Of a stretch of DNA of 64,000 bases, positions 37,604-47,233 are shown piece by piece. The DNA is from Alicyclobacillaceae bacterium I2511 (lineage in GTDB: Bacteria > Bacillota > Bacilli > Alicyclobacillales > Alicyclobacillaceae), in NCBI GenBank assembly GCA_003584005.1, contig QXHL01000001.1, positions 62,001-126,000 on the forward strand. Reading direction: 5' to 3'. Positions within the stretch are counted from its first letter, which is position 1. Every line of letters begins with the position of its first letter. The notes beneath the pieces were generated by a model that had not been told where the DNA came from, made no database searches, and saw nothing but the letters and a program-made list of their open reading frames with translations. Both the position numbers and the translations under genes were made by a program.

Positions 37604-38326
37604 TCAGGCTGTGGTCGTAGGCTCTTCCACTTCTGCCGGCTCCTGTGACTGTATCCCTTCCACGACTGCATCTGCCATTTTCATCGTCAATAGCTTGACC
37701 GCTCGAATCGCATCGTCATTGCCGGGAATAATATAGTCAATTTCGTCCGGATCGCAATTGGTATCGACAATAGCCACAATAGGAATTCCCAACTTACGTC
37801 CCTCAGCTACCGCAATTCGTTCCTTGCGGGGATCAATGATAAACATGGCGCTAGGAAGACTTTTCATTCCTTTGATACCGCCCAAGTATTTTTCCAACTT
37901 TTCCTTTTCCTTGCGCAATAAAATAACTTCTTTCTTAGGTAACACTTGAAATGTTCCATCTTGCTCCATCCGTTCTAAGTCCATCAAGCGAGCAATTCGT
38001 TTTTGAATGGTTGGAAGATTTGTCAAAGTTCCTCCCAACCAGCGTTGATTCACATAATACATGCCACAGCGCCCAGCCTCTTCTTTGACAGCCTCTTGGG
38101 CTTGCTTTTTCGTGCCAACAAAAAGAACGGTTTGTCCGGCCGCTGCCAAATCACGGACAAAATTATAAGCCTCTTCAACCTTGCGCACGGTCTTTTGGAG
38201 ATCAATAATGTAAATACCATTGCGTTCCGTGAAAATGTAGCGTGCCATTTTAGGGTTCCAGCGCCGAGTTTGATGGCCGAAGTGAACGCCAGATTCTAAA
38301 AGCTGTTTCATTGAAATAATAGCCAT
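37604..38326 (-). CDS. rpsB: 30S ribosomal protein S2
   Basis: 240 residues from ATG 38326, which follows GGAGGA by 6 bases. Blocks seen: [48 protein letters not shown], and [24 protein letters not shown] (two consecutive conserved stretches). It starts the translation/lipid/replication block after the flagellar genes, as in B. subtilis, with a promoter in the 221-base spacer. Confidence 0.96.
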   Translation of the reverse strand: MAIISMKQLLESGVHFGHQTRRWNPKMARYIFTERNGIYIIDLQKTVRKVEEAYNFVRDLAAAGQTVLFVGTKKQAQEAVKEEAGRCGMYYVNQRWLGGTLTNLPTIQKRIARLMDLERMEQDGTFQVLPKKEVILLRKEKEKLEKYLGGIKGMKSLPSAMFIIDPRKERIAVAEGRKLGIPIVAIVDTNCDPDEIDYIIPGNDDAIRAVKLLTMKMADAVVEGIQSQEPAEVEEPTTTA

Positions 38327-38480
38327 TTGTGTTCCTCCTATTTGGGTTATTTCCGCCGCAACCATCGTTCGGCTTTGTGCTCACTGGATTCTCCATCCTA
38401 CAGAGAAACCCTGCAAGACCCCACAAAACCGTCTGGTTGCGTGAGTGCTCCGCCTGCCGCGGGCCGTTACACCGCATTCA

Positions 38481-38510
38481 AATATACCACACTATATGTT
38501 TTGAAGGCAA
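38481..38510 (-). promoter_or_regulatory. Sigma-A promoter of rpsB
   Basis: TTGCCT (38505-38510), an 18-base spacer and TATATT (38481-38486) on the minus strand. It leaves a leader of about 148 bases before rpsB, in which I recognise no specific protein-binding fold. Confidence 0.55.
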
Positions 38511-38547
38511 CAAAGCTGTGTCTGGCCGCGTTCACTTAATGTGAAAA

Positions 38548-39180
38548 TTATTCAGCCGTGACATCCCCCATTAAGAGCAACCGCCGAACCAAGTCTATCT
38601 CTGTTTGCGAGACAGAGTAACGAATGGCAATTTCGTCGTCCGCCAGACCCTCTTGTAGAGCGGTTAAAATCAACCACGGTGTATCGTGAATCCCCTCTGG
38701 GGTATCTGGGGACGAGCCCTCGCTGTGCATCAAAGACGAGGTGACAGCCCCCACGGGGCTGTGAATCTGTGAATCTGCCATTGTTGTTCGCACCCGTTCA
38801 ATTTCATTGTGCAACTGGGTGACCTGCTCTTTCAATGCAGCTAATTCTACACTGATTTCCTGATGGAGCGTTGAAAGCGCATTACTAAAATCCTTCCTTA
38901 CCACAGCACTGTCTTGCTGAAACTCCGCGTAGAGATCCTGCAACACAGCGACAGCCATCTCTGAATCTGGAATCTCCTCTTGCAGCGAAGGAATTTGGAC
39001 ACGGTTGGATGGTTCCGCAGGCGCTGGTCCTGGACGTTTGGCAATGGCGGATATCACACGACTGAGCCCGCGAGAAAAGGAAGTCTCCTCTAGAGAAACG
39101 CTCCCACTGCGATGACGAGTAAGCCAAAATAATACCAGGGCTATCAGCAGCAGCACCCCGTAGACAGCGGCCATTTGCAT
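38548..39180 (-). CDS. SwrB-like membrane-anchored coiled-coil protein (DUF6115 type)
   Basis: 210 residues. One N-terminal membrane segment (VYGVLLLIALVLFWLT, residues 5-20) is followed by a basic linker, a coiled coil (about 80-140) and a C-terminal helix-turn-helix-like motif (EGLADDEIAIRYSVSQTEIDLVRRLLL). It stands at the swrB position between the chemotaxis genes and rpsB. SwrB in B. subtilis promotes flagellar basal-body assembly and sigma-D activity. Similarity is of architecture and place, so I give no symbol. AAAGGAGG stands 7 bases before the ATG. The sigD gene expected just upstream is missing. Confidence 0.7.
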   Translation of the reverse strand: MQMAAVYGVLLLIALVLFWLTRHRSGSVSLEETSFSRGLSRVISAIAKRPGPAPAEPSNRVQIPSLQEEIPDSEMAVAVLQDLYAEFQQDSAVVRKDFSNALSTLHQEISVELAALKEQVTQLHNEIERVRTTMADSQIHSPVGAVTSSLMHSEGSSPDTPEGIHDTPWLILTALQEGLADDEIAIRYSVSQTEIDLVRRLLLMGDVTAE

Positions 39181-39241
39181 CTAATTTCCTCCTTTCACTT
39201 CAAACAAGTTTTAATGCAACCGCAATCCCTCAATTAAAGTT

Positions 39242-39760
39242 TCAAATAAAATAGGGCACCTTTAGTGCGGTTTGAATCCACAGGTTTTGCGTTATTACAT
39301 CAAATTCAATCGTTCTGCCAGTTTTGCCCCCCACATCTTGGGCTACCAACGGAATGCGCAGTTCCTCAAGACCCTGCAACACAGCTTCCACATTGCGAGG
39401 TCCAATCCGCATCAAATCCGCTCCACCAGCATATACAAACATCTGCGCGCCCCCCGCAATTTTGGCCACTAGCCGATGCGGATTTGCTCCCACATTGGAA
39501 ACTTGTTCAGCAAGCCAAGGCACTGCTAAATCCGCATACTTGGTATGCAATGGATGCAATTCCCGGCAACTGTGAGCGCTGGGCAACATCACGTGCACCA
39601 TGCCAGCAATGCAAGTCAAAGGATCATACAATACCACTCCCACGCAGGAACCTAACCCGGTCGTCCGCAGCCGATTTGGAGCCTGCACCGTTCCCCCCTC
39701 CGCAATTCCAATTTTTATCACCTGTGCAGTTGTTTGTTGCACTTCTCGTTCACTATTCAT
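39242..39760 (-). CDS. cheD: Chemoreceptor glutamine deamidase CheD
   Basis: Deamidates receptor glutamines and is controlled by CheC in the Bacillus adaptation system. 172 residues from ATG 39760, two bases after the cheC stop codon. The catalytic Cys39 lies in GLGSCVGVVLYD and His56 in GMVHVMLP, so the cysteine-hydrolase pair is intact. It is the last chemotaxis gene before the SwrB-like protein. Confidence 0.94.
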   Translation of the reverse strand: MNSEREVQQTTAQVIKIGIAEGGTVQAPNRLRTTGLGSCVGVVLYDPLTCIAGMVHVMLPSAHSCRELHPLHTKYADLAVPWLAEQVSNVGANPHRLVAKIAGGAQMFVYAGGADLMRIGPRNVEAVLQGLEELRIPLVAQDVGGKTGRTIEFDVITQNLWIQTALKVPYFI

Positions 39761-39761
39761 T

Positions 39762-40373
39762 TCAAGCACCTAACGCTTTCAACAACAGTTCAGCGGAATC
39801 AGGATCTGGCAACAAAAATAAATGACATCCCAGTGTTGCATCCCGTTGTGCAATGGTAGTATCAATAAGAATCACAAAATTAGAAACTTCACCGATGGGG
39901 GATAATACGGTATCCAGGATAGCTCCGGCCATATCCACCGAAACGCCCGGCACTTCAGGCCTAACCTGCTGTCCCACCCACTGAGCTAAAGAATTTAAAT
40001 ACGCTCCGGACAACATGTTTCCCAACTCAGCCAAAGTAGATTGTTCCAGTTCATCCATGGACAAGAGAGTAACTTCCCTGCCCAGTAATTGACTTACCCA
40101 CTGTTGGGCGCTGGGAAGTTGCAAAACCAACAATACGCTGCCGCGCACAAACCCTGAGAAACGGATAAAAACACCCGCCACAATTTGTTCTTCTCCACCC
40201 ACAGACGTCGCAACCTCAGCCAATGGAACAATTCTGGCCGAAGTGACAGATACTCTCACTTCCCCCCGTAGTAATACCGATAAAGCAGTAGCGGCATGGC
40301 TGGCTCCAATGTTGCCAATCTCCCTGAATACATCTGCCGCTACATCATTCCACTGTGGACCTATCCCCTTCAT
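39762..40373 (-). CDS. cheC: CheY-P phosphatase CheC
   Basis: Dephosphorylates CheY-P weakly and binds CheD. 203 residues with both active-site elements: EIGN (E18, N21) and ELGN (E116, N119), each in an E-x-x-N helix. It overlaps cheW by four bases at its start (ATGA) and is followed directly by cheD. Together CheC, CheD and CheW match the B. subtilis order, but cheA and cheB are missing upstream. Confidence 0.94.
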   Translation of the reverse strand: MKGIGPQWNDVAADVFREIGNIGASHAATALSVLLRGEVRVSVTSARIVPLAEVATSVGGEEQIVAGVFIRFSGFVRGSVLLVLQLPSAQQWVSQLLGREVTLLSMDELEQSTLAELGNMLSGAYLNSLAQWVGQQVRPEVPGVSVDMAGAILDTVLSPIGEVSNFVILIDTTIAQRDATLGCHLFLLPDPDSAELLLKALGA

Positions 40374-40852
40374 GACGAAAATTCCTTCTCTACCACTCGT
40401 TGCGCCACATCCAATTGGCGCCTTTCGGTTTCATTCAAAATATGTGTCAAATCCAAAATTACCAAAGGCTGATTATTCCATGTGGCGATGCCCCGCAAAT
40501 ATATGGCTTGTATACCCCCCACCATGGCTGGAGCAGGCAGAATATCCGTTTTAGGTAAAGTGAGGACGTCTTCAGCCGTATCTACTAAAAATCCGACCTG
40601 AGTTTGGTTCATCTTCACCACTACAACTCGCTGTAAACGAGGGTCTGAATGAACATTATTCAGGTCAAAACGTTCCATCAAATCCACTACGGGGACTACG
40701 GTATTTCGCACCGTCACCACACCTTTGATAAAAGACAAAGTATGGGGTACTGGTACCAGGGTTGTAGGTCGCTCAATGGAATCTATCTGCAAAGCTGAAG
40801 CTCCATACAGTTGTCCCGCCAGTCGAAAAATCAAAAACTGTTCTTCTGTCAA
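40370..40852 (-). CDS. cheW: Chemotaxis coupling protein CheW
   Basis: Links receptors to CheA. 160 residues from TTG 40852, 8 bases after GGAGG; the ATG at 40867 precedes that site and lacks its own. The chain EEQFLIFRLAGQLYG, VVPVVDLMERF and LVILDLTHILN outlines the SH3-like subdomains. Its usual partner cheA is not in the window: the preceding gene is flhG, 68 bases away. Confidence 0.92.
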   Translation of the reverse strand: MTEEQFLIFRLAGQLYGASALQIDSIERPTTLVPVPHTLSFIKGVVTVRNTVVPVVDLMERFDLNNVHSDPRLQRVVVVKMNQTQVGFLVDTAEDVLTLPKTDILPAPAMVGGIQAIYLRGIATWNNQPLVILDLTHILNETERRQLDVAQRVVEKEFSS

Positions 40853-40919
40853 TGAGTGAACCTCCATTTTCTAGTAAAATTAAAATTATTCTATGAAATG
40901 TAGACTTATCGCCTGAGAA

Positions 40920-41828
40920 TCAAGTTTTACTTGTCAATAGTCGCTGAAAAAAACCGCGTAGGCCCCCCTTAAAATCGGGTTTCTTGGTTATTTTCAGGTA
41001 ATTATAAGCTAGTTGTCGAATGCATCCAGCTGCAGGACTGCGAGGAAAAGCGAGTAAAAGAGGGGTCTGCGCCTTCACAGAACGTCCCACCGCTCCATCC
41101 TCGAGAACAAAACCCAGGAGTTCCAAAGACACCCCTAAAAATCTGTGGCTGGCTCGTTGGAGTTTTTCCGCTGTCACTCTGGCCTCAGCAAAGGTTTTAG
41201 CCCGATTGACGACCACTCGGGTGATGGGGAATGCTTGATTTACGGCCAACATCTTCAACAATGCATACGCATCGGCAATGGACGTGGGTTCTGGAGTTGT
41301 AACCAACAACATTTCATCAGCCGCAGCCAAGATTCGACCGACATTTTTCCCCAAACCAGCCCCGCAGTCCACCACTACCCAGTCAAAACGTTTTTGCAGC
41401 CCGTCCATTTCTTGTAAAAACCTCTGTAACTTTGTTTCTGAGATATCGTGAATATTAAGCAGCCCGCTGCCAGCCGCTAAAAAGGGCAGCCCATTGGGTG
41501 TCAAGGTGAGTGCTTGATCAATAGACACCCCCGCGACGACATCCAACAAAGTATAGTGGGGTTGCAAACCTACCAAAACCTCTACATCGGCAAACCCTAC
41601 ATCCGTATCTATGACAACAGGGTTTTTCCCTATTTCCTGTAGAGCAATGGCCAGATTTAAGCTCAAATTGGATTTACCCACTCCACCCTTGCCGCTGGTA
41701 ACGGCAATTACCCCTCCCGATTTTGCAGGGGAATCCGTTTTGCCAATGGTTCCCGATGTATCTGAATCTGTTCCCTCGCGAGGCAAAGCGTTTACTAAAG
41801 CACGCAACTTTTCCGCCTGATCGGCCAT
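40920..41828 (-). CDS. flhG: Flagellar number regulator FlhG (YlxH/FleN), MinD-like ATPase
   Basis: 302-303 residues. A deviant Walker A motif GKGGVGKSNLS near residue 47, DTDVGFADVEVL and DCGAGLG identify the MinD/ParA-like ATPase that controls flagellar number and stimulates FlhF. ATG 41828 overlaps the flhF stop (TGATG), with GGGGGTGG upstream. The N-terminal tail (QAEKLRALV) carries the FlhF-activating motif region. Confidence 0.94.
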   Translation of the reverse strand: MADQAEKLRALVNALPREGTDSDTSGTIGKTDSPAKSGGVIAVTSGKGGVGKSNLSLNLAIALQEIGKNPVVIDTDVGFADVEVLVGLQPHYTLLDVVAGVSIDQALTLTPNGLPFLAAGSGLLNIHDISETKLQRFLQEMDGLQKRFDWVVVDCGAGLGKNVGRILAAADEMLLVTTPEPTSIADAYALLKMLAVNQAFPITRVVVNRAKTFAEARVTAEKLQRASHRFLGVSLELLGFVLEDGAVGRSVKAQTPLLLAFPRSPAAGCIRQLAYNYLKITKKPDFKGGLRGFFQRLLTSKT

Positions 41829-43012
41829 CACGCCACCCCCGTGAACATGCGCTCCAACAATCCCACCACGGATGCCACTTCCAAGTCATCAGGAACGTTT
41901 TGCCCTGTTGTAAAGTAAGAGAGAGGTTTCCCGTAGCGTAGCAACAAGTTAAGTACTGCTCCATAACTGTCTGTTTCGTCAAGTTTAGTAAACAAAAACT
42001 TATGAATGGGCAAAGCAGAAAAATTTTCTGTCCATCGTAGCAGGTCCGCAAACTTGTGTGTTAAGGAAAGCACCAGGTAAACCTCATCAAACGCAACTTG
42101 TTCCAATAGTTTTGCAACTTCAGAAACCTGCTCAGGCTCGCGAAAACTCCTCCCTGCCGTATCCACCAATATCAAATCTCGGTCCTCGAGGCTCGCCAAC
42201 GCCGCAGAAAACCCTTCCGGGTGATGAATGACGCGCAGGGGTACATTTAGGATTTTGGCATAGGTCCGCAGTTGGTCCACAGCGGCAATGCGGTATGTAT
42301 CAGTTGTCACCAACCCCACCTTGCGCTGTCCAGCCAGCACGTGCAACGCTGCTAACTTAGCGATGGTAGTGGTTTTTCCCACCCCAGTTGGCCCCACCAG
42401 CCCCACGATTCGCGACTGGGGTGCAATGGGTTGGCCCTCCGCCAAATTACCTAAGCACAGCAAAACTTTACGCCGAATTTCATCTCGCATAGGGGCTGAT
42501 ATCTGCCAATGGCCCATTTCCACAGATTTAAACTCCAAGTGGTTCGTTTGTGGGGTGGGAACCTCTGAGAGCAAAGTGATGACCTGTGGAACGTCCACCC
42601 CTTGGTGTAACAACCACCCCACAAATTCTTCCCCAGAACCGTGGTCTTTTGTCAAACTTGCAGTAACCAAACGACTTAGATGTGACAATTCTTGATAAAC
42701 CTCTGCCACAAGCGGTGATTCCACATGCTCCGGGACTTCTGAACGTACTCCTTGTACTGGTTCTTGACAGGATACAGCAGAATTATCGTCCAAGAAATTT
42801 GATGGAGAGTCCGCACGCAAGTCCACTAGACGTCGCGGTACATCGTCCCCTGTCGCAGCAAGCACTTCAACCCGTTGCAACCACCACAATCCCCACCACT
42901 TCTTAACTTTAATCCGTTTTGAGCTGAGAATTACCGCATTTCTACCCAAGTCCTTGCGGATTTGTAGCACCGCTTCAGGCATTTCTTTAACAATGTAACG
43001 TCGAATCATCAT
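41828..43012 (-). CDS. flhF: Flagellar placement GTPase FlhF
   Basis: An SRP-type GTPase that determines where flagella form. 394 residues. The N-terminal basic region (MIRRYIVKEMPEAVLQIRK) is followed by the NG domain with [15 protein letters not shown] (G1), DTYRIAA, DTAGRS and FTKLDET. The start overlaps the flhA stop; two ATGs in tandem (43012, 43009) are both possible. Its regulator FlhG follows with a translationally coupled start. Confidence 0.95.
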   Translation of the reverse strand: MMIRRYIVKEMPEAVLQIRKDLGRNAVILSSKRIKVKKWWGLWWLQRVEVLAATGDDVPRRLVDLRADSPSNFLDDNSAVSCQEPVQGVRSEVPEHVESPLVAEVYQELSHLSRLVTASLTKDHGSGEEFVGWLLHQGVDVPQVITLLSEVPTPQTNHLEFKSVEMGHWQISAPMRDEIRRKVLLCLGNLAEGQPIAPQSRIVGLVGPTGVGKTTTIAKLAALHVLAGQRKVGLVTTDTYRIAAVDQLRTYAKILNVPLRVIHHPEGFSAALASLEDRDLILVDTAGRSFREPEQVSEVAKLLEQVAFDEVYLVLSLTHKFADLLRWTENFSALPIHKFLFTKLDETDSYGAVLNLLLRYGKPLSYFTTGQNVPDDLEVASVVGLLERMFTGVA

Positions 43013-45042
43013 GACAAATTCACCACCCCTGCGCTCTCAATTTTCACCGCTGGATCCAGTTCACTGTAAGACAAAATAGCTAAATCAGGCAATAGTCTTT
43101 CCAACCACTTGCGCAGAGGTAACCGTAACCTTGGGTGAACCAATAGAATAGGTAATTTACCCAGACTATTGATGCGATTGGATTCGTCCTGTAAACGTTG
43201 GTACACTTTTTGGGACATTTTTGGATCTAATCCCAACACTCCCCCTCCCCCTTCTAACAAGCTGTCCTGCAACGCCTGCTCCACGGTGGGTGCAAAGGTC
43301 AAAACCGTCATGGGCTGACCGGGTACTTGTAGTTGATGGCAGATTTGCCGTGCCAAGGCCTGACGTACGGCCTCAGTCAACAGCTCTGGATCTTTTGTTT
43401 GCTTGCCTAAATCGGCTAATGTTTCTAAAATTGTAACCAAATCTCGAATGGAAACTTTTTCACGCAATAAATTCGTTAATACTTTCTGTACTTCCCCCAC
43501 AGACATTACCCCAGGAACCAGTTCTTCCACAACTGTTGCGCTGAATGTGCGCACATGTTCTAATAGCGTTTTGGTTTCTTGGCGACCTAGCAATTCATGG
43601 GCATGTCTACGCAGTACCTCAGTCAGGTGGGTGGCCACAACCGATGCGGGATCGACAACGGTATACCCACTAGCCTCGGCCCGGACCCGCATACTGCCAT
43701 CCACCCATAAAGCAGGCAATCCAAAAGCAGGTTCATGGGTGGGTATACCAGTTACCAAAGAGTCTTCTGGCCCTGGGCTCATTGCAAGATAGTGGCCAAG
43801 CACCACTTCTCCTTCGGTGACCCGTATCCCATGGATTTTAATTTGATAGGCCTGCGGATCTAATTGGATATTGTCCCTGACACGCACCACTGGAATCACC
43901 AGTCCCAGCTCCAACGCCAACTGGCGACGAATGAGCACAATACGGTCCAACAAATCGCCACCTTGTTGGCTGTCCACCAAAGGAATAAGCCCATAACCAA
44001 ACTCAAATTCTACAGGTTCCACAGTCAATAGAGACAACACCGTCTCCGGACTTTTGGTGTCTGCGGCTTGGCGGCGAATTTCTTGTTCAGTCTGCACCGC
44101 CTGGGCACGCTGTGCACTGGTTTCCACCCTTCTGGCCAAAAATGCAGCAGCCGCGGCAACAGGTAGCGTCCGTAAAAGTCCAATTGGAGTAAACAAGCCC
44201 AATAGGCCGATGGCTGTGGCAACCACATACAGAGCCTTTGGATAAGAAAGTACCTGTTGCACCACGTCTGTCCCTAAATTGTTTTCAGACGCTGCTCGCG
44301 TTACCATCAAGCCTGTGGCGGTGGACAGCAGTAAAGCTGGAATTTGGCTAACCAGGCCGTCCCCAACAGACAACAGGGTATAAGTGTGTGCCGCCTGGGC
44401 CCATGGCTCATGACGCATCACCACCCCAATCACAAATCCGCCAACGATATTGATGGCAACAATGAGCATGGAAGCGATGGCATCCCCTTTGACAAACTTT
44501 GAAGCGCCATCCATCGCACCATAAAAATCTGCCTCTCTTTCAATGTTGCGCCGTCTTTCTCTGGCCTCCTGTTCTGTAATCAGCCCTGTATTAAGGTCCG
44601 CATCAATAGCAATTTGTTTCCCCGGCATGGCATCCAATGTGAAACGAGCGGCCACCTCAGCCACCCGTTCAGCCCCACGGGTGATAACAATAAATTGTAT
44701 AACGACTAAAATCATAAATATAATGAATCCAACCACTGCGTTTCCTGCGATTACAAAGCTACCGAATGTTTGGATAACCTCCCCAGCATTGCCTTGGGTA
44801 AGCACCAAACGAGCTGACGAAACATTTAGGGCCAAACGGTAAAGCGTGGTCAGCAAGAGCAGGGATGGGAAAACGGAAAACTCCAACGGCTCCTTGGTGT
44901 TCATAACCACCATCAAAACGGTCATAGAAACAAACAGATTGATGATGAGCAGGATATCAAGCAATCCCTTACTTATTGGAATCACCATCATCACAACAAT
45001 GCCAAGTGCTGCCCCCATCACCAACAGGTCCGTTCGTTTCAA
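43009..45042 (-). CDS. flhA: Flagellar export gate protein FlhA
   Basis: The ring-forming component of the flagellar type III export gate. 677 residues: eight membrane helices in the N-terminal half, with the conserved loop containing GAMDGASKFVKGDAIA and a cytoplasmic platform domain beginning about residue 320. The TTG start at 45042 has GAGGGGG 9 bases upstream. It lies between flhB and flhF as in B. subtilis. Confidence 0.97.
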   Translation of the reverse strand: MKRTDLLVMGAALGIVVMMVIPISKGLLDILLIINLFVSMTVLMVVMNTKEPLEFSVFPSLLLLTTLYRLALNVSSARLVLTQGNAGEVIQTFGSFVIAGNAVVGFIIFMILVVIQFIVITRGAERVAEVAARFTLDAMPGKQIAIDADLNTGLITEQEARERRRNIEREADFYGAMDGASKFVKGDAIASMLIVAINIVGGFVIGVVMRHEPWAQAAHTYTLLSVGDGLVSQIPALLLSTATGLMVTRAASENNLGTDVVQQVLSYPKALYVVATAIGLLGLFTPIGLLRTLPVAAAAAFLARRVETSAQRAQAVQTEQEIRRQAADTKSPETVLSLLTVEPVEFEFGYGLIPLVDSQQGGDLLDRIVLIRRQLALELGLVIPVVRVRDNIQLDPQAYQIKIHGIRVTEGEVVLGHYLAMSPGPEDSLVTGIPTHEPAFGLPALWVDGSMRVRAEASGYTVVDPASVVATHLTEVLRRHAHELLGRQETKTLLEHVRTFSATVVEELVPGVMSVGEVQKVLTNLLREKVSIRDLVTILETLADLGKQTKDPELLTEAVRQALARQICHQLQVPGQPMTVLTFAPTVEQALQDSLLEGGGGVLGLDPKMSQKVYQRLQDESNRINSLGKLPILLVHPRLRLPLRKWLERLLPDLAILSYSELDPAVKIESAGVVNLS

Positions 45043-45055
45043 GAGATATTCCCCC

Positions 45056-46132
45056 TCACTTACCTTTGCGTCCTTGATACACCAAGGCCAATACCTCAGC
45101 TACCGCGTGAAACAATTCCTTGGGAATCTGATTTCCTACATCGGTAGCCCGGTATAACGACTGGGCCAAGGGCCGATTTTCTACTCGCGGAACCCCTGCT
45201 TTGTCTGCTAGGGTGCGAATCCGCCAGGCTAACTCATCTTGACCTTTGGCCACCACCATGGGGGCGGCCATCTGTTGTGCGTCATAGCGCAGTGCCACAG
45301 CGAAATGTGTGGGATTGGTCACCACTACGTCCGCTTTGGGCACTTCCTGCATCATTCGTTGCATTGCCAGCGCTCGGCCACGCTGCCGAAACTGGGATTT
45401 AACGCGTGGATCGCCCTCTTGATTTTTCATCTCTTGACGAATTTCCTCTATTGACATGCGTATACTGCGTTCAAAATCGAAACGTTGAAATAAGAAATCT
45501 AGAAAGGCCAAAATTAACAATGCAGCTGTTAAATCTAAACCAATGCGAAAGACCATGGCAGCTAATTGAGCAATCACCGCTGCCACCCCTCCCTGACCCA
45601 GCGTCCGCAGTCGGGGAACATCTCCCTTTACGCTCCAGTAAGCCACACCTGCAACGGCAACGAGCTTCAACAAGGATTTGACAGAATCAGCCAATCCGCG
45701 CAAGCTCCATAAACGCTTTATCCCAGACAGGGGATTTATTCGCTGCCAGTCAGGAATCACTTGGTTGGGAAGAAACACGGGCCCCACCTGTGCGAAGGCA
45801 CTGGCAATGCCAACGAATACCCCGATGGCCAATAGGGGTGCAAGCGTCAAAAATGTTTTCCATACGATTCCATCCAACATCCCGGAAATTCCAGTGAGCG
45901 TATCCGGCATTTGTCCTAGGTTCCCTAATTGCTGTTGTAGGGAATTGAGCCACCCGACCCACACCTGTGGTCCAAAGATGCGCAGGGCAACTAACAAGGC
46001 GGCCAAGGTCAGGGCAGACGTCAGCTCCATACTGCGTGGGAGCTTCCCCTCCCGTCGCAATTCTCGCCTGCGCTGTGGCGTGGCCCGTTCAGTTTTTTCG
46101 CCAGCGAAGCGCTGTAATTCAAAGACCAACAA
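45056..46132 (-). CDS. flhB: Flagellar export switch protein FlhB
   Basis: Switches the exporter from rod/hook to filament substrates. 358 residues with four membrane segments and the autocleavage motif NPTH in VVVTNPTHFAVALRYD. The N-terminal basic EKTERATPQRRRELRREGKL is typical. The start is TTG at 46132, with GGAGG about 10 bases upstream. It follows fliR by 6 bases. Confidence 0.96.
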   Translation of the reverse strand: MLVFELQRFAGEKTERATPQRRRELRREGKLPRSMELTSALTLAALLVALRIFGPQVWVGWLNSLQQQLGNLGQMPDTLTGISGMLDGIVWKTFLTLAPLLAIGVFVGIASAFAQVGPVFLPNQVIPDWQRINPLSGIKRLWSLRGLADSVKSLLKLVAVAGVAYWSVKGDVPRLRTLGQGGVAAVIAQLAAMVFRIGLDLTAALLILAFLDFLFQRFDFERSIRMSIEEIRQEMKNQEGDPRVKSQFRQRGRALAMQRMMQEVPKADVVVTNPTHFAVALRYDAQQMAAPMVVAKGQDELAWRIRTLADKAGVPRVENRPLAQSLYRATDVGNQIPKELFHAVAEVLALVYQGRKGK

Positions 46133-46138
46133 ATCGAT

Positions 46139-46912
46139 TTATCCTCCCAGCCACTGAAGCAGGCCCGTCATTTGCGAAAACACCAGTGCAAAAAGTTTGC
46201 CAAACAGGTACACCACTCCGGGCATACCCAGTGCAAGAGCCACCAAACCCACAAGTAGTTGAGCAGGCAATCCCACCACAAAAACATTCATTTGCGGCAC
46301 TGCTCGTGAAAGAAAGGCCAATGTTACATTGGTAAGTACCAAAGCTGCCAAAAACGGGGCCGTAATCTCAATAGACACTTGCATCCCCATATCCAGCATC
46401 GTACTTAGAACCCTCCATGTATCCACAGGCAAGTGAAGTGCGCCTAATCCAACCTGACGATAAGACCCCATAAGTGCTAATAATAAACCGTCTAAACCAT
46501 TTAAGCCGAGAAAGTACAGGGTGAACAGCGTAGTTAACAGCGTACTCGTTAAGCCTTCTTCTTCCCCTTGCTGTGGGTCATATAGCATGGCTGCAGCAAA
46601 TCCTATTTGTAAGTCAAATACTTGGCCCGCCACTTGTAATGCAGAAAAGCCCAGTGTTACAATCCACCCCACAGCCATGCCGATGACAGCTTCCTGCAAC
46701 GCCATCACCACAAACTTTCCTGTCTGGGTAGTGATGTCTGGTACATTCCCAGACACTCCTGGTGCCACCACCAGGGTCAGAAATACCGCCAGTCCTATCT
46801 TGACGGGTGTCGGCCACAGGCGCGAAGAAAGCACCGGAGAAGTGCCAATAAATCCAGCCATACGCAATAAAATTAATAAGTATAAAGACAAGTGTTGTAC
46901 TACAATGACCAT
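46139..46912 (-). CDS. fliR: Flagellar export gate protein FliR
   Basis: 257 residues with six membrane segments; part of the FliPQR pore. I chose ATG 46912 with AGGTGA 4 bases upstream; the upstream open frame overlaps fliQ and is not part of the family. RMAGFIGTSPVLSSRLWPTPVKIG is spread over the conserved first loop (residues about 18-42). Confidence 0.95.
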   Translation of the reverse strand: MVIVVQHLSLYLLILLRMAGFIGTSPVLSSRLWPTPVKIGLAVFLTLVVAPGVSGNVPDITTQTGKFVVMALQEAVIGMAVGWIVTLGFSALQVAGQVFDLQIGFAAAMLYDPQQGEEEGLTSTLLTTLFTLYFLGLNGLDGLLLALMGSYRQVGLGALHLPVDTWRVLSTMLDMGMQVSIEITAPFLAALVLTNVTLAFLSRAVPQMNVFVVGLPAQLLVGLVALALGMPGVVYLFGKLFALVFSQMTGLLQWLGG

Positions 46913-46920
46913 GGCTTCAC

Positions 46921-47190
46921 CTATTGAATAAAGGAATTCAAATTTGCCAGTATTTGATGTGCAAAGTCTATCAAAGTTGCCAGCATCCAAGGTCCAAAAA
47001 TCAGCAACGCCAGCATGACGGCAGCAATTTTAGGCACAAAAGCCAAGGTTTGTTCCTGAATCTGTGTGGTGGCTTGGAACAAACTAACCACTAGCCCGAC
47101 CACTAGTCCAAATCCAAGTATGGGGCCGGTCAATTTAACCACCGTCCACATCACCTGTGCTCCCAGTCCAATAATGAAATTGGCGTCCAT
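46921..47190 (-). CDS. fliQ: Flagellar export gate protein FliQ
   Basis: 89 residues, two membrane helices (VKLTGPILGFGLVVGLVVSL and AAVMLALLIFGPWML) connected by the conserved TQIQEQTLAFVPK loop. The ATG at 47190 gives the family length; 30 further upstream codons reach into fliP and are excluded. Fits exactly between fliP and fliR. Confidence 0.95.
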   Translation of the reverse strand: MDANFIIGLGAQVMWTVVKLTGPILGFGLVVGLVVSLFQATTQIQEQTLAFVPKIAAVMLALLIFGPWMLATLIDFAHQILANLNSFIQ

Positions 47191-47233
47191 TTTGTGGGTG
47201 TCCCCCCTGTTTTGTTCCCCGTCCCTGTGCAAA

